Assembly: GCA_017543595.1 (NCBI GenBank)
Contig: JAFYFU010000122.1
Span: forward strand, 1 to 64,000
Direction of reading: 5' to 3'
From: Ruminococcus sp.
GTDB taxonomy: Bacteria > Bacillota > Clostridia > Oscillospirales > Ruminococcaceae
Length of the DNA stretch: 64,000 nucleotides
In this document: positions 43,522 to 52,800 of the stretch, in pieces
Numbering within the stretch: the stretch's first letter is position 1
How the letters are laid out: every line of letters starts with the position of its first letter
The notes under the pieces: generated by a model
The model's database searches: none
Told to the model about the DNA's origin: nothing
Seen by the model: only the letters and a program-made list of their open reading frames with translations
Made by a program: the position numbers and the translations under genes

Positions 43522-45453
43522 TTAATATCCGTAATAATTCTGGTCATAATAGGGGTCTGCGTATGCGTTGGGGTCATAATATGGGTCTGCATATGCATTG
43601 GGGTCATAATATGGGTCTGCGTATAAATTCGGGTCAGCATACGGGTCAATATATTCGTTCGGGTCTGCCTGCTGATTATCCGCATAGGGAACGGAATTAT
43701 TATCCGTATTTGTATCCGTGTTTATATCTGTATTATTATCTGTTTTTTCCTGTTCGGGATTATATACAGTTCCCGAAGTATTGAGATATTTTGCGGGGTC
43801 ATCATGTACGCCCAGATAACGCACTTCAAAATGGCAGTGAGGTCCTGTTGAATCGCCCGTAGAACCTACAAGCCCTATAAGCTGTCCCCTTGTGACATAT
43901 TGTCCCTCTGTTGCCACTACATAACTCATATGTCCGTAAACTGTCTGATAACCGTTGAGGTGGTCAATCATTACAACATTTCCGTAACCGCCTGCGTTCC
44001 AGCCTGCCGTTACAATATATCCGTCATCTGCGGCATAGATATTTGTACCTGAATCCGCAGCGATATCAAGTCCCATATGGTTTCTGTTACTGATAAATAC
44101 ATCACTTATCCAGCCGCCGTTTACGGGCCATGCAAACTGTCCCGTACCCGTAAGAGGTCCGCCGTTATAGACTGTATCGGGATAATCCGGTCTTGCGGCT
44201 TCCATACCCACGCCCATTTGCTGAACGACAGGTTCTTTTGTGATTTCGCTGCTTATAGTTTTCCTTGATGATTCTATGCCGTCAATATAAGTAACTTCAA
44301 TATTGCTTCTTTTTTCGCCCTTTTCGCCTTTTACAAGGAGTTTCTTAGTGCCGTAGTCAAGTGAACTGGTCTGAACTTCAATGGTTTCATAGTCGAGGAA
44401 AGAAAGTATTTCCATTTCTCTTGTATACTGTATCGGGAGAAAACTTTCATGTTCAATGACGTTTACGACCTGTCCCGGTAAGCATCTGTTTCTTATAATC
44501 GGATTAAGCTCCTCAAATTCGTTGAAATCCATGTTGTATTTCTGCGAAATTGTAACGGGAGTGTCTTTATCCTGAACAACATAAGTTGAATCTTTTTCCT
44601 TTGTTGAAGTCAAAAGGTTTATCATTTCACTTTCGTCAACTATACTGCTTGTGAGGTATATTCCGTCAACGTATTCAATTTTATTCACATAAGAAATATT
44701 TTTAACAACGCCCTCTGCGGAAAAATTCGCAAGCCTGTCGGCAAGGGCTTCCTTTACGGCTTTTGTATCTTTTACTGCGCCTGTAAACTCTCCGTCTATG
44801 TAGATTCCGTAAGCCTCTGCGAGTTCCTGCTCCGTTGCGGAAAGCATAGCATTTGCAAGCTGTAAAGAAGATACATACATATCATCATCTGACAATACTT
44901 TAACGGAAAGTTTCGCAACTGAATCAAAATCGTAGTCGGAATTTTCGTCATTATAGGCAAGACGTTTTTTAACTTCCTTTTCGGCTTCCTCAAAATCAGC
45001 CTCAGCGGAAATTATTCCTATTTCCTTTCCGTTGTATTCAACAGCTATTCCGTATTCGGTATTCACGCCGTAAGTTATAATTTCAAGGAGAATCGCTATT
45101 GAAACTATGGGCAGTATGTAGTTGAAAGTTGTGCGGAGGATTCCCTCCTCCCCGAAAAGAAAATACCCGATAAATTTCAATACTGCGTGGCGGTATTCTT
45201 CCTCGCCTTTTTTCTTGGCTTTTCTGACATCTTTTGACATTTCCTTTGAGAGTGCAACACGCCTGCGGAAAGAATCCGCCGACAAATCAAAAAATGCCGC
45301 TGTGCCTTTTCCTGCTGATTTTATAAGATTCCATATTTCGGAAAACAAAAACTTTCCGCCCTTTATAAACAGAAGTATTGCCGATTTGACAAAATCAACG
45401 ACATAAAAGCCAATCCGTTCAAAAAAGCTGAATATCCCTTTGAGAAATTTCAA
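43522..45453 (-). CDS. Membrane-anchored LysM-G5-M23 cell-wall peptidase
   Basis: A ~643-residue protein of layered design. A basic, helical cytoplasmic region (to about 105) leads into one membrane helix (about 115-135) and a coiled region; then a LysM domain (near 290-340) for wall binding, a G5 domain (near 345-420), and an M23 metallopeptidase domain with HMGLD and HCHFE zinc motifs (near 452-545). A low-complexity tail rich in Asn, Asp, Pro and Tyr closes the protein. Length suits a DipM/MepM-like wall hydrolase acting at the surface. I place the start at TTG 45453, because AAAGGAG stands 8 nt before it; ATG at 45471 has no site. Promoter at 45525-45552. Confidence 0.85.
   Translation of the reverse strand: MKFLKGIFSFFERIGFYVVDFVKSAILLFIKGGKFLFSEIWNLIKSAGKGTAAFFDLSADSFRRRVALSKEMSKDVRKAKKKGEEEYRHAVLKFIGYFLFGEEGILRTTFNYILPIVSIAILLEIITYGVNTEYGIAVEYNGKEIGIISAEADFEEAEKEVKKRLAYNDENSDYDFDSVAKLSVKVLSDDDMYVSSLQLANAMLSATEQELAEAYGIYIDGEFTGAVKDTKAVKEALADRLANFSAEGVVKNISYVNKIEYVDGIYLTSSIVDESEMINLLTSTKEKDSTYVVQDKDTPVTISQKYNMDFNEFEELNPIIRNRCLPGQVVNVIEHESFLPIQYTREMEILSFLDYETIEVQTSSLDYGTKKLLVKGEKGEKRSNIEVTYIDGIESSRKTISSEITKEPVVQQMGVGMEAARPDYPDTVYNGGPLTGTGQFAWPVNGGWISDVFISNRNHMGLDIAADSGTNIYAADDGYIVTAGWNAGGYGNVVMIDHLNGYQTVYGHMSYVVATEGQYVTRGQLIGLVGSTGDSTGPHCHFEVRYLGVHDDPAKYLNTSGTVYNPEQEKTDNNTDINTDTNTDNNSVPYADNQQADPNEYIDPYADPNLYADPYYDPNAYADPYYDPNAYADPYYDQNYYGY
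43542..43670 (-). repeat. 30-bp tandem repeats coding the tail of the M23 protein
   Basis: Three nearly identical 30-bp units (43542-43571, 43572-43601, 43602-43631) plus degenerate copies encode Asp-Pro-(Tyr/Asn) decapeptides of the DPYYDPNAYA type. Such repeats slip easily, so the tail length likely varies between strains. Confidence 0.85.
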
Positions 45454-45524
45454 AAACAGTTCTCCTTTCATCAACAGAATTTATTTCCCGAAAGCAAGGG
45501 AAATATAAAAAACCGTACTTATTA

Positions 45525-45552
45525 ATTATATCATTTTCAGAAAAAAATACAA
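45525..45552 (-). promoter_or_regulatory. Promoter of the M23 peptidase gene
   Basis: Minus-strand TTGTAT (45547-45552), 16-bp spacer, TATAAT (45525-45530). Confidence 0.65.
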
Positions 45553-45628
45553 CATCAAATAAAGCTTTTTTTATATTTCGTATGACTGCACAAAATTTCA
45601 GTGTATTTCTCCCTTTAAATTACTTCTT

Positions 45629-46470
45629 TTAAATTAAATTTTTTATATCATCAGGAAAATCGGAACATACAGATATTGGAATACCCGTAACAGGCTGATT
45701 AAATTCAAGCCGTCCGCAGTGCAAAGCCTGTCTTTTTATATCTTCACATTCTCCGCCATAGAGTTCATCGCCCGCAAGGGGGTGTCCAATATATGAAAAA
45801 TGTACTCTTATCTGGTGAGTTCTTCCCGTTTCGAGTTTTATTTCAAGCAGGGAATATTTATCATTATATTTTAATCTCCTGTAATGCGTGACGGCTTTCT
45901 GACCGTCCTCACGCACACAACCAGTATTATGCTGTTTTCGGCTCTTGCTATGGGAGCATTTACAGTTCCTGATTCTTCTGTAATACCGTGAACAACCGCA
46001 TAATAAATCTTGCTGAAATTCCCTTGAAGAACATTTGCCGAATGAGAATCTTTTGCGACAATGCATAAGCCTGATGTGTAATTGTCAAGGCGGTGAATAG
46101 GTCTGAATGTAAGTTCGGGGAAAAGATATGCAAAATAATTCCCCAAAGTATCATTATGGTGCTTTAATGACGGGTGAACGGGGATTCCCGAAGGCTTGTC
46201 GAAAACTATTATATTTTCGTCCTCATAGGCTGTTCTGATATTCAAATCTTTGTTTGGTTCAAGAAATTTATCGTCATCAATGCGGAGGATAATAATATCT
46301 CCGTTGTTCACAGTATCAACCGAACGAATCAGCATACCGTTTCTTGTCATACCGTTTTCACGGTGTTTAAGCTTTGTCAGCAGCCGTTTTGAAACGCCTT
46401 TTTTTCCTGTGAGGAATTTTTCGAGGGTCATGGGGTTTGGTATTTCTGCCAAGAATACTATTTCTTTCAA
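45629..46470 (-). pseudogene. RluA-family pseudouridine synthase, disrupted by a frameshift
   Basis: The first 180 residues encode a normal RluA-type enzyme (S4-like N-terminus, catalytic HRLDNYTSGLCIVAK). They run to about 45930, and the rest of the same protein (GCVREDGQKAVTHYRRL ... RTHQIRVHFSYIGHPLAGDELYGG) lies in another frame to 45629. Joining them needs one extra base near 45921-45930; no slippery sequence is present, so a programmed shift is unlikely. Either the gene is inactivated or the sequence has a one-base error. The TTG start at 46470 has GAGGA 8 nt upstream and lies 104 nt inside the upstream membrane-protein gene. If intact it would modify 23S rRNA or tRNA uridines. Confidence 0.85.
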
Positions 46471-47218
46471 AATATTCGTCCTCTTTCCTGAATATTGATA
46501 TACATAGTGAAAAAGCCGTCATAAATTCGGGAAATACATATGGTACGGCTATGACTGTAAGCATTAAAAGCCCGTAACTGAAAATTATTTTAATTAATAT
46601 TTTCTTTCTGCCTTTGAGAAATCCAAAAGAACCGAAAACTATTCTCAATATGCTTTTGTCCCTGTATTCAGCCATTATAAACGGCACAGACAGCATATTT
46701 ATCTTTACAGAAAAATACAAATACAGAAAAAACAAAGACAATGCAAACGAATGAACCGCAGGAAATAATTTGTCGCTTTCAAGAAATCTGTATGACATAA
46801 CGGCTGATATTATAACAGGGAAAGAAAATAACACGCTGATTATTTTAGTTAAAAAAACTGCCCCCGCACATCTGCGGAATGAATTTCTGCCGAGTATTAT
46901 TGAAGAAATGGGCGTGAAATTTTTTCTGTCACGGCATATTTCACTCAGTCTGACCGCCATTGCATAATACAGCGGTTCGCATACAAGACAGCGGACAAGT
47001 GTAAATAACGTCCATGATACAAGCTGTATTTTTACCGCACCTGTAAGAATATCTATCGGTTTCATTTCCCCGTAGTACAAAAGCAAACTGTATATAGCGG
47101 TTTCCGCAAGCCTGAAAATAAGTTCCGCACCAAAAGGCAGAATACATATCATAAGAACAGCCGTTCTTCTGCCTTTAAGATATTTCCGTGAAAAGCGCAT
47201 AAGTTCCCTGACTTTCAT
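46367..47218 (-). CDS. Membrane protein of unknown function
   Basis: A 283-residue protein with about five or six hydrophobic segments (near 18-40, 45-62, 70-85, 110-135, 150-170, 220-240) and basic ends. I do not recognise a family. The C-terminal ~40 residues are basic and are encoded by DNA that also carries the start of the rluA frame (104-bp overlap), which suggests that either the true stop is earlier or this frame has been lengthened. AGGGGGAT precedes the ATG. It lies between the histidine phosphatase and rluA genes on the same strand. Confidence 0.6.
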   Translation of the reverse strand: MKVRELMRFSRKYLKGRRTAVLMICILPFGAELIFRLAETAIYSLLLYYGEMKPIDILTGAVKIQLVSWTLFTLVRCLVCEPLYYAMAVRLSEICRDRKNFTPISSIILGRNSFRRCAGAVFLTKIISVLFSFPVIISAVMSYRFLESDKLFPAVHSFALSLFFLYLYFSVKINMLSVPFIMAEYRDKSILRIVFGSFGFLKGRKKILIKIIFSYGLLMLTVIAVPYVFPEFMTAFSLCISIFRKEDEYFERNSILGRNTKPHDPRKIPHRKKRRFKTAADKA

Positions 47219-47280
47219 AATATCCCCCTGTAAAATTTATAAGGATATTATTTGAAGAAAATCAAAAATTATACTTTTTA

Positions 47281-47907
47281 TCAGTCGGGAATATGTTCAT
47301 AGGGGCAGTAGCCCATTATTTCAAAAGCCTGAGAATTAAGCCACATCTGAGTATTTATCATTATGTCAAAGCCCTCTCCTGCGGAGGCGTTTAAATATTT
47401 CGGGTCATATTTCGGAAGTCCGAAACACGAAAGCAGATTTGAAATAATTCCCGCATGAGTAATCAAGGCACTCCTTGTTATTCCGCTTTGCATCATATCA
47501 ATAATTATGTTATGAAGTGCGGAAAAAGTTCTTGCTGTCATTTCTTCAAGGCTTTCGCCCTGCGGAGGTCTTGTATCTTTTCCGCCCCTCAGCCATTTTT
47601 TATAGTCATCACGGTTTATGAGTTCGTCAACGCTTTTGTTTTCAAAAATTCCCAAATCAAGTTCCCTAAGACCGTCAACTTTTACAAGTTCCGTTTCAGG
47701 GAAAAGTATATCTGCGGTTTCTGTACATCTTCTCAGCGGAGAGGAATACACCTTGTAAACAGTGGGATAATCAAACTTATCCATTTTTGATGCGAGTTCG
47801 GAAGCACCTTTTGCCGAAAGGGGCATATCCGTCTTTCCGATATATATTCCTTTTTCGTTAGCCTCGGTCATGCCGTGGCGGATAATGCTTATTCTGTAAC
47901 CTGTCAT
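47281..47907 (-). CDS. Histidine phosphatase superfamily protein (phosphoglycerate-mutase-like)
   Basis: A 208-residue enzyme with the RHGMTEAN catalytic motif (residues 10-17), the second Arg in SPLRRCTETADIL, an acid Glu in LRELDLGIFE and the second catalytic His in ITHAGI (near 150). It should act as a phosphatase on a small phosphorylated molecule; cobalamin biosynthesis (CobC) and mutase-like roles occur in this family, but the substrate cannot be read. It is 62 nt upstream of the membrane gene and likely co-transcribed with it. Confidence 0.9.
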   Translation of the reverse strand: MTGYRISIIRHGMTEANEKGIYIGKTDMPLSAKGASELASKMDKFDYPTVYKVYSSPLRRCTETADILFPETELVKVDGLRELDLGIFENKSVDELINRDDYKKWLRGGKDTRPPQGESLEEMTARTFSALHNIIIDMMQSGITRSALITHAGIISNLLSCFGLPKYDPKYLNASAGEGFDIMINTQMWLNSQAFEIMGYCPYEHIPD

Positions 47908-48018
47908 AACAACACTCCTTTATATAATTTCAACAAAAAACATATATATTTTTTGACACTTTCATATTATTCACAAAAATCACCAAAAAACTTCAAATTT
48001 ATTTCATATTTACGCATA

Positions 48019-48047
48019 TTTACATATTATACATTTTGTATTATAAT
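48019..48047 (+). promoter_or_regulatory. Promoter of the XRE regulator gene
   Basis: TTTACA (48019-48024), 17-bp spacer, TATAAT (48042-48047). Confidence 0.78.
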
Positions 48048-48102
48048 AGTATTAGTTTATGTTTTGTGCGTTTTTATTAATCTATCACAGGAGGAAATCT
48101 AT

Positions 48103-48834
48103 ATGAATTCTGATTTCGCAAGAATTATAACCCTACAAAGAAAAGAAAGACATATATCCCAGAAACAGGCGGCGGCTGACCTCGGTATCTCTCAGGCACT
48201 TCTCTCCCACTACGAAAAGGGAATCCGTGAGTGCGGACTCAATTTCCTTGTAAAAATCGCAGACTATTACAATGTTTCATGCGACTATCTCCTCGGAAGA
48301 ACCCCCGAACCCGAAGGAAAAACCATAACCATTGAGGATATCCCCGATGATGACGGAAACAACACCCTCAAAATGCCCTCTCCCGAAATAATCAACTTCA
48401 ACAGAAGAATTATAAACAATTCAATAAGCCTTCTGTTCAACCTCGCCCAGAAAGCAAACAGCATTACCCTCATAAAAGAAGTTTCTTCTTATCTCATGCT
48501 TTCGGTCTATAAGCTTTTCAGAATAGTCTACAACGCAAACCCTCACAATGACCAGAAACTTTTCAGAATCCCGAAAGTAATCGCAAACGACAGCGCAAAT
48601 GCCATAATTTCAATGAGTGAAGCCGATATCAAAGCTGCATCAAGCGGTATCCCCCTTGACGGAAATGACTGCGTAGACAATTTCGATACCCTTTACATAA
48701 CAACTTCAACCCTGCAAAAAGACTATTCACAGTATTCCTCATCTCTCCTCAACCTCATAAAACGAAGCGAAGAAAGTATCGCAAGAACCCGTGCAAAATA
48801 CCGTGGTTCGGACAACAGCAACAGAGGATATTAA
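48103..48834 (+). CDS. XRE-family HTH transcriptional regulator
   Basis: A 243-residue protein. An N-terminal Cro/C1-type helix-turn-helix (about 8-65: RKERHISQKQAAADLGISQALLSHYEKGIREC, then DYYNVSCDYLLGR) binds DNA. The remaining ~170 residues are a helical region with no family I recognise, not a peptidase or cupin. ATG at 48103 has GGAGG 9 nt upstream; the open frame runs on upstream across the promoter. No toxin, phage or excisionase gene is adjacent, so it may be a chromosomal regulator of growth phase or sporulation-like control. Confidence 0.88.
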   Translation: MNSDFARIITLQRKERHISQKQAAADLGISQALLSHYEKGIRECGLNFLVKIADYYNVSCDYLLGRTPEPEGKTITIEDIPDDDGNNTLKMPSPEIINFNRRIINNSISLLFNLAQKANSITLIKEVSSYLMLSVYKLFRIVYNANPHNDQKLFRIPKVIANDSANAIISMSEADIKAASSGIPLDGNDCVDNFDTLYITTSTLQKDYSQYSSSLLNLIKRSEESIARTRAKYRGSDNSNRGY

Positions 48835-48890
48835 AGCACAGATATTATTATAGCATAAATTTCATAAAAAGAAAAGCCCTGAATAAAAAT

Positions 48891-48926
48891 AATATTCTCC
48901 CTGATGTTTCGGGGAGAATATTTTAC
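48891..48926 (+). terminator. Terminator after the XRE gene
   Basis: AATATTCTCCC (48891-48901) / GGGAGAATATT (48912-48922), 11-bp stem, then TTTT. It lies just upstream of the Asp23 gene promoter. Confidence 0.82.
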
Positions 48927-48947
48927 TGCCAATTTTCAAATTTTGTA

Positions 48948-48976
48948 TTGTAAAACATGAAAAAATATGATATAAT
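48948..48976 (+). promoter_or_regulatory. Promoter of the Asp23-DAK2 operon
   Basis: TTGTAA (48948-48953), 17-bp spacer, TATAAT (48971-48976). Confidence 0.75.
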
Positions 48977-49024
48977 ATCCTTACGGGCTGTTTTCCGCAT
49001 AAAACAATTTAAGGAGTGTGCATT

Positions 49025-49381
49025 ATGGTCACGTTTGAAAACCACATAGGTCAGATTTCGGTTACTGAAAATTATATAACAGAACTTGTCCGCCATGCTG
49101 TCTGCGACTGTTTCGGCGTTGCTGATGTATGCAGTGTAAGTACATTCCGCTCCGCTGTTTCCGCAATTACAAAGGGAAAGCTTTTCAGGCGCAGAGGAGT
49201 GGTTGTTCGTACCGACAAGGACGGCGGTTTTGTCATTGACCTCCATATAAAGGTTTCCTATGGCACAAATATCTCCGCAGCCGTAAGCAGTATTATTCAC
49301 AAAGTAGGTTTTACTGTTGAGGAGGCTGTCGGAATTAATGTAAACAAGATAAATGTCTATGTTGATGATATGAATTACTGA
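49025..49381 (+). CDS. Asp23/Gls24-family protein
   Basis: A 118-residue cytoplasmic protein of the Asp23 family (GQISVTENYITELV, VSYGTNISAAVSSI). These proteins are linked to envelope stress, and the homologue YloU always precedes the DAK2 protein in Firmicutes. ATG at 49025 has AAGGAG 8 nt upstream. Confidence 0.92.
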   Translation: MVTFENHIGQISVTENYITELVRHAVCDCFGVADVCSVSTFRSAVSAITKGKLFRRRGVVVRTDKDGGFVIDLHIKVSYGTNISAAVSSIIHKVGFTVEEAVGINVNKINVYVDDMNY

Positions 49382-49397
49382 TTGGAGGATTTTGATA

Positions 49398-51050
49398 GTG
49401 ATAAACGGTGCTTTGTTCAGGGACGCTGTTATTTCCGCTGCGATAACTATTAACAACAGAAAAAGAGAAGTTGACGAACTCAACGTCTACCCCGTTCCCG
49501 ATGGCGATACAGGTACAAATATGTCTATGACAATAGGCAATTCAATAAACGAACTCAAAAGAATGTCCGACAATTCCACAATTGCGGAAGTTTCCGCCGC
49601 CGCCGCTTCTGCATTTCTCAGGGGCGCAAGAGGAAATTCGGGAGTTATTCTTTCACTTATATTCAGAGGAATTTCAAAAGGTCTTACAGATGTTGAAGAA
49701 GCAGGCTGTGAGGATTTTGCAAAGGCACTTTCCCTCGGTGTGGAGGCTGCATACAAGGCTGTAATGAAACCCGTTGAAGGTACTATTCTGACTGTTGCAA
49801 GGCTCTCGGCAGAAAAAGCAAAGGAAACTGCACTTTCAACAAATGATACAACTGTTTTCTGGCATGATGTCTGTGCGGAGGCAGAGGCTACCCTCGCAAA
49901 AACCACTGATATGCTCCCACAGCTCAAAAAAGCAGGTGTTGTTGATGCAGGCGGTATGGGTCTTACCATAATATTCCGTGCAATGTATGACGTTTTCAAC
50001 GGCGGAAAAATAGCCGAACCCAGCGAAAATACCCAAAAAGAAGAAAAATCGGATTCTTTCAGGGCTGCCGCAAGTCAGTACGATGACGATATAACCTTTA
50101 CTTACTGCACGGAATTTATGTTGCAGAAAAAAGAAAACTGCCCAGACCCTTTCATGCTCAGGGCTTATCTTGAAACTATCGGCGACTGCGTTGTGCTTGT
50201 TGATGATGATAAAATAATAAAAGTCCATGTTCATACCGACAACCCCGGAAATGCTTTGCAGAAAGCCCTTGAATTTGGTTGTTTCATCAATGACCCCAAG
50301 CCCAAGATAGAAAATATGCGTATACAGCATGAAAACCGCTTAAAGGAAACAAAACAGCTTGAAGAAGGTTTTGCGCCTGCACTTCCCGAAAAACAGTTCG
50401 GTTTTGTGGCAGTCTGTGCAGGTCACGGGCTTGAAGCCATGTTCGGTGACCTCGGTGTTGATATCGTTGTAAAGGGCGGTCAGACCATGAACCCCTCAAC
50501 AGATGATATTTTAAGGGCTGTGCTTGCAACTCCTGCGAAAACTGTTTTCGTTCTGCCGAACAATAAAAATATAATTATGGCTGCGGAGCAGGCTGTAAGA
50601 CTTACGGACAAGAATGTCTGTGTATTGCAGACAAGAACCATTCCGCAGGGAATCTCCGCAATGCTTGCCTTTGATGAAAGTCTCAGCCTTTCCGAAAACC
50701 GCATAAATATGACTAAGGCTTTTGAAAAAGTCTCCACGGGTCTTATAACTTTTGCCGCAAGAAATTCGGAATTTGAAGGTCATACCATAAAAGAAGGCGA
50801 AATCCTCGCCCTTGACAACGGAAAACTTGCATTTACAGAAAAAGATATCAACAAGGCTACTCTCAAACTCGCAAAGAAACTCACAAAAGGCGATGCAAGC
50901 TATGTAACGTTAATCTACGGCGCAGATGTCACGGAAGAAAGCGCAAAGCGTATGCATCAGCTTCTGGAATCAAAACTGAACGACAAAATTGAAGTAACGC
51001 TTGTAAACGGCGGTCAGCCCGTATATTATTACATTCTTTCAGTTGAATAA
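49398..51050 (+). CDS. DAK2-domain protein, fatty-acid-kinase-A-like (YloV)
   Basis: A 550-residue protein. The N-terminal DhaL/DAK2 domain has NVYPVPDGDTGTNMSMT (near 29-45), which coordinates ATP and Mg, and GARGNSGVILS. The C-terminal half contains FakA-type domains (GFVAVCAGHG near 334, VNGGQPVYYYILSVE at the end). With a FakB (DegV) partner it would phosphorylate fatty acids for phospholipid synthesis; FakB is not in the window. Start at GTG 49398 (GGAGG 9 nt upstream); TTG at 49392 is too close to that site. It is 16 nt after the Asp23 gene. Confidence 0.93.
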   Translation: MINGALFRDAVISAAITINNRKREVDELNVYPVPDGDTGTNMSMTIGNSINELKRMSDNSTIAEVSAAAASAFLRGARGNSGVILSLIFRGISKGLTDVEEAGCEDFAKALSLGVEAAYKAVMKPVEGTILTVARLSAEKAKETALSTNDTTVFWHDVCAEAEATLAKTTDMLPQLKKAGVVDAGGMGLTIIFRAMYDVFNGGKIAEPSENTQKEEKSDSFRAAASQYDDDITFTYCTEFMLQKKENCPDPFMLRAYLETIGDCVVLVDDDKIIKVHVHTDNPGNALQKALEFGCFINDPKPKIENMRIQHENRLKETKQLEEGFAPALPEKQFGFVAVCAGHGLEAMFGDLGVDIVVKGGQTMNPSTDDILRAVLATPAKTVFVLPNNKNIIMAAEQAVRLTDKNVCVLQTRTIPQGISAMLAFDESLSLSENRINMTKAFEKVSTGLITFAARNSEFEGHTIKEGEILALDNGKLAFTEKDINKATLKLAKKLTKGDASYVTLIYGADVTEESAKRMHQLLESKLNDKIEVTLVNGGQPVYYYILSVE

Positions 51051-51054
51051 ACAA

Positions 51055-51087
51055 AAAACGCAGGTTTTCGCCTGCGTTTTGTTTTTG
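51055..51087. terminator. Bidirectional terminator between the DAK2 gene and lipoprotein 1
   Basis: AAAACGCAGG (51055-51064), loop TTTTCG, CCTGCGTTTT (51071-51080), flanked by A and T tracts, between convergent stop codons. Confidence 0.92.
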
Positions 51088-51861
51088 TCATTCGTCTGCC
51101 GAACCTGTCTGAATATCTTTTACTTCTTCTTCGGAACTGTCCTGAGTTTCGATTGTGGCGGGGTCAACTCCCATAGCCCTCATCAAATCATCTTCTGTGA
51201 AAAACTCAAACTCATCTGTTTTATCGAAATAATAATAGGTCATGCCTGTTTCGTCACCGAAAGTCATAATAAATTCTCCGTCCTGAAAATAGAATGACAT
51301 ACTTGTTGATTCGTCAACGGATTCATCATTTGCCTCAGCGGTCAGGCTGTTTTCGTCATACGCCCATGTAAATGCCAATACTGCGTCTTCGCTTCCCTCA
51401 ATTCCCGTACTGAGAGTACCTGTCTTGTCGTCCTTTATTTCCACCTGTACAAAGATATTTAAAGGAATACCGTAAATATCTCCCTCTGTTACAACGCCGT
51501 CAGAGTTAATCTTCTTGCACTCCCACTTTCCGACAAAATCTTCTTCCTTTGATTCATCGGGATTGTAAGCAGGCATGGTAGAAGTTTCAATCTGCGGAAG
51601 TTCTTCTGTTGTTTCGTCTGTCGAAACTGTTGTATCCGCATTTTCGGAAGAACTCTCGGTAACGTCCTCGCTTTCGGAAGTTTCCTCACTTTCGGAAGAT
51701 GAATCTTCTGTTTCTTCCTCGGAAGTTTCCTCAACGTTATCTGTTACGCTTGATTCTGCCTCGGAAGATGATTCGCTTTCACTGTTTTTGTTGCTGCCGC
51801 AGCCTGTAAAGCAGGTTACAGCAATAAGTGATGCAAATGCAATGCCTAATAATTTGTTCAT
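51088..51861 (-). CDS. Lipoprotein 1 of a three-member paralogous group
   Basis: A 257-residue secreted lipoprotein. An N-terminal signal peptide with lipobox FTGC (Cys about residue 20) is followed by a long acidic Ser/Glu/Thr linker and a conserved domain starting with DFVGKWEC and ending with Y/F-DKTDEF and EDDLMRAMG. ATG at 51861 has GGAG 7 nt upstream; another ATG 6 nt earlier overlaps that site. Binding partner and role are unknown. The domain matches those of the two paralogues at 52049 and 52801. Confidence 0.85.
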   Translation of the reverse strand: MNKLLGIAFASLIAVTCFTGCGSNKNSESESSSEAESSVTDNVEETSEEETEDSSSESEETSESEDVTESSSENADTTVSTDETTEELPQIETSTMPAYNPDESKEEDFVGKWECKKINSDGVVTEGDIYGIPLNIFVQVEIKDDKTGTLSTGIEGSEDAVLAFTWAYDENSLTAEANDESVDESTSMSFYFQDGEFIMTFGDETGMTYYYFDKTDEFEFFTEDDLMRAMGVDPATIETQDSSEEEVKDIQTGSADE

Positions 51862-51894
51862 AAGCATTCTCCTTTTTGATAAATTACAATGAAT

Positions 51895-51923
51895 ATTATA
51901 ACATATTAAATGTATAATGTAAA
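51895..51923 (-). promoter_or_regulatory. Promoter of lipoprotein 1
   Basis: Minus-strand TTTACA (51918-51923), 17-bp spacer, TATAAT (51895-51900). Just upstream is a block shared with the lipoprotein 3 promoter region. Confidence 0.72.
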
Positions 51924-52022
51924 TATCAAAAATATGAAAAATTATGACAGATTAAAACACGAAATATAACAATTATTACTATTATGTTGCAAAGGCTTAC
52001 GGATTATTCCCGACATTAAAAT

Positions 52023-52046
52023 AAAAAAGGCGGATAAATCCGCCTG
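52023..52046 (-). terminator. Terminator of lipoprotein 2
   Basis: GGCGGAT (52029-52035) / ATCCGCC (52038-52044) with a U-run on the minus strand (52023-52028). Confidence 0.85.
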
Positions 52047-52048
52047 AA

Positions 52049-52705
52049 TTATTCTTTTGTTTCGGTTTCTTTTTCATCTGTATCCGAATCGTCAAGGACA
52101 TATCCTTCCGATTCCATCTGTGCATAAATCTTGTCTTCTTCTTCTTTTGTCATGGGAGTGAACTCATCAACCTTTTTGAAATACATCTGCATAAAGTCCT
52201 CATCATCAAACATTACAAGTTCGCCGTCCTGAATTATGCAATTGTCATAGGGATTTCCGTCAGTATCGGTCAATATCAGTGTGTTGTCGCTGTATTCCCA
52301 TGTAAGTCTGCCTGCCTCGTCATCGGGCGAAACCATAAATGAGGAAACTTTTGCGGTTTTGTCGTCATTTACTTCAAACTGAATCATCTTTGAAATAGGA
52401 ACATCTGCATAGCCTGTTTCAGTTCCCACTGTTGAAACAAGCTTTGAACACTCCCATTTTCCGACAAAATCAGTTTCAGCCGCAGTATCGGCGGAAAGTT
52501 CGGGAAGTGCCTCTGTTTCAGGCATATAATCTATGGAAATTTCCGGTTCTTTTGATTCTTCTGTTTCTTCTGTTTCTCCTGATTCTGCTTTTGAACTTTC
52601 GGACGAAACCTGAGAGCTTTCAGATGTATTTGCGGAATTTCCGCAAGATACCGAACAAACTGCAACAAGAAACGAAATGACTGCAATACTGAAAAGTTTT
52701 TTCAT
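52049..52705 (-). CDS. Lipoprotein 2 of a three-member paralogous group
   Basis: A 218-residue lipoprotein with signal and lipobox VSCG (Cys about residue 21), a shorter Ser/Glu-rich linker, and the shared domain (DFVGKWECSKL ... YFKKVDEFTPMTKEE). It lacks part of the linker of its neighbours, which are both 257-259 residues. Start ATG at 52705 has AAGGAG upstream. Same strand and same layout as lipoproteins 1 and 3, but each has its own terminator, so the group is not one operon. Confidence 0.83.
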   Translation of the reverse strand: MKKLFSIAVISFLVAVCSVSCGNSANTSESSQVSSESSKAESGETEETEESKEPEISIDYMPETEALPELSADTAAETDFVGKWECSKLVSTVGTETGYADVPISKMIQFEVNDDKTAKVSSFMVSPDDEAGRLTWEYSDNTLILTDTDGNPYDNCIIQDGELVMFDDEDFMQMYFKKVDEFTPMTKEEEDKIYAQMESEGYVLDDSDTDEKETETKE

Positions 52706-52763
52706 ATTTATTCTCCTTTATGCGTTTAATGATGATTTTATAACATTAAAAATTATTACAATG

Positions 52764-52792
52764 AAAAAGGGGCAGACAACATATCCGCCCCT
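52764..52792 (-). terminator. Terminator of lipoprotein 3
   Basis: GGGGCAGA (52769-52776) and TCCGCCCC (52784-52791), one mismatch, with a minus-strand U-run (52764-52768). Confidence 0.75.
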
Positions 52793-52800
52793 TATTTTAA

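Noticed and set aside
43542..43670. CRISPR-like array
   Set aside because: Contiguous 30-bp tandem repeats without spacers, coding in frame.
45921..45930. Programmed -1 frameshift in rluA
   Set aside because: No X-XXY-YYZ slippery heptamer is present in the junction, so a mutation or sequence error is more likely.
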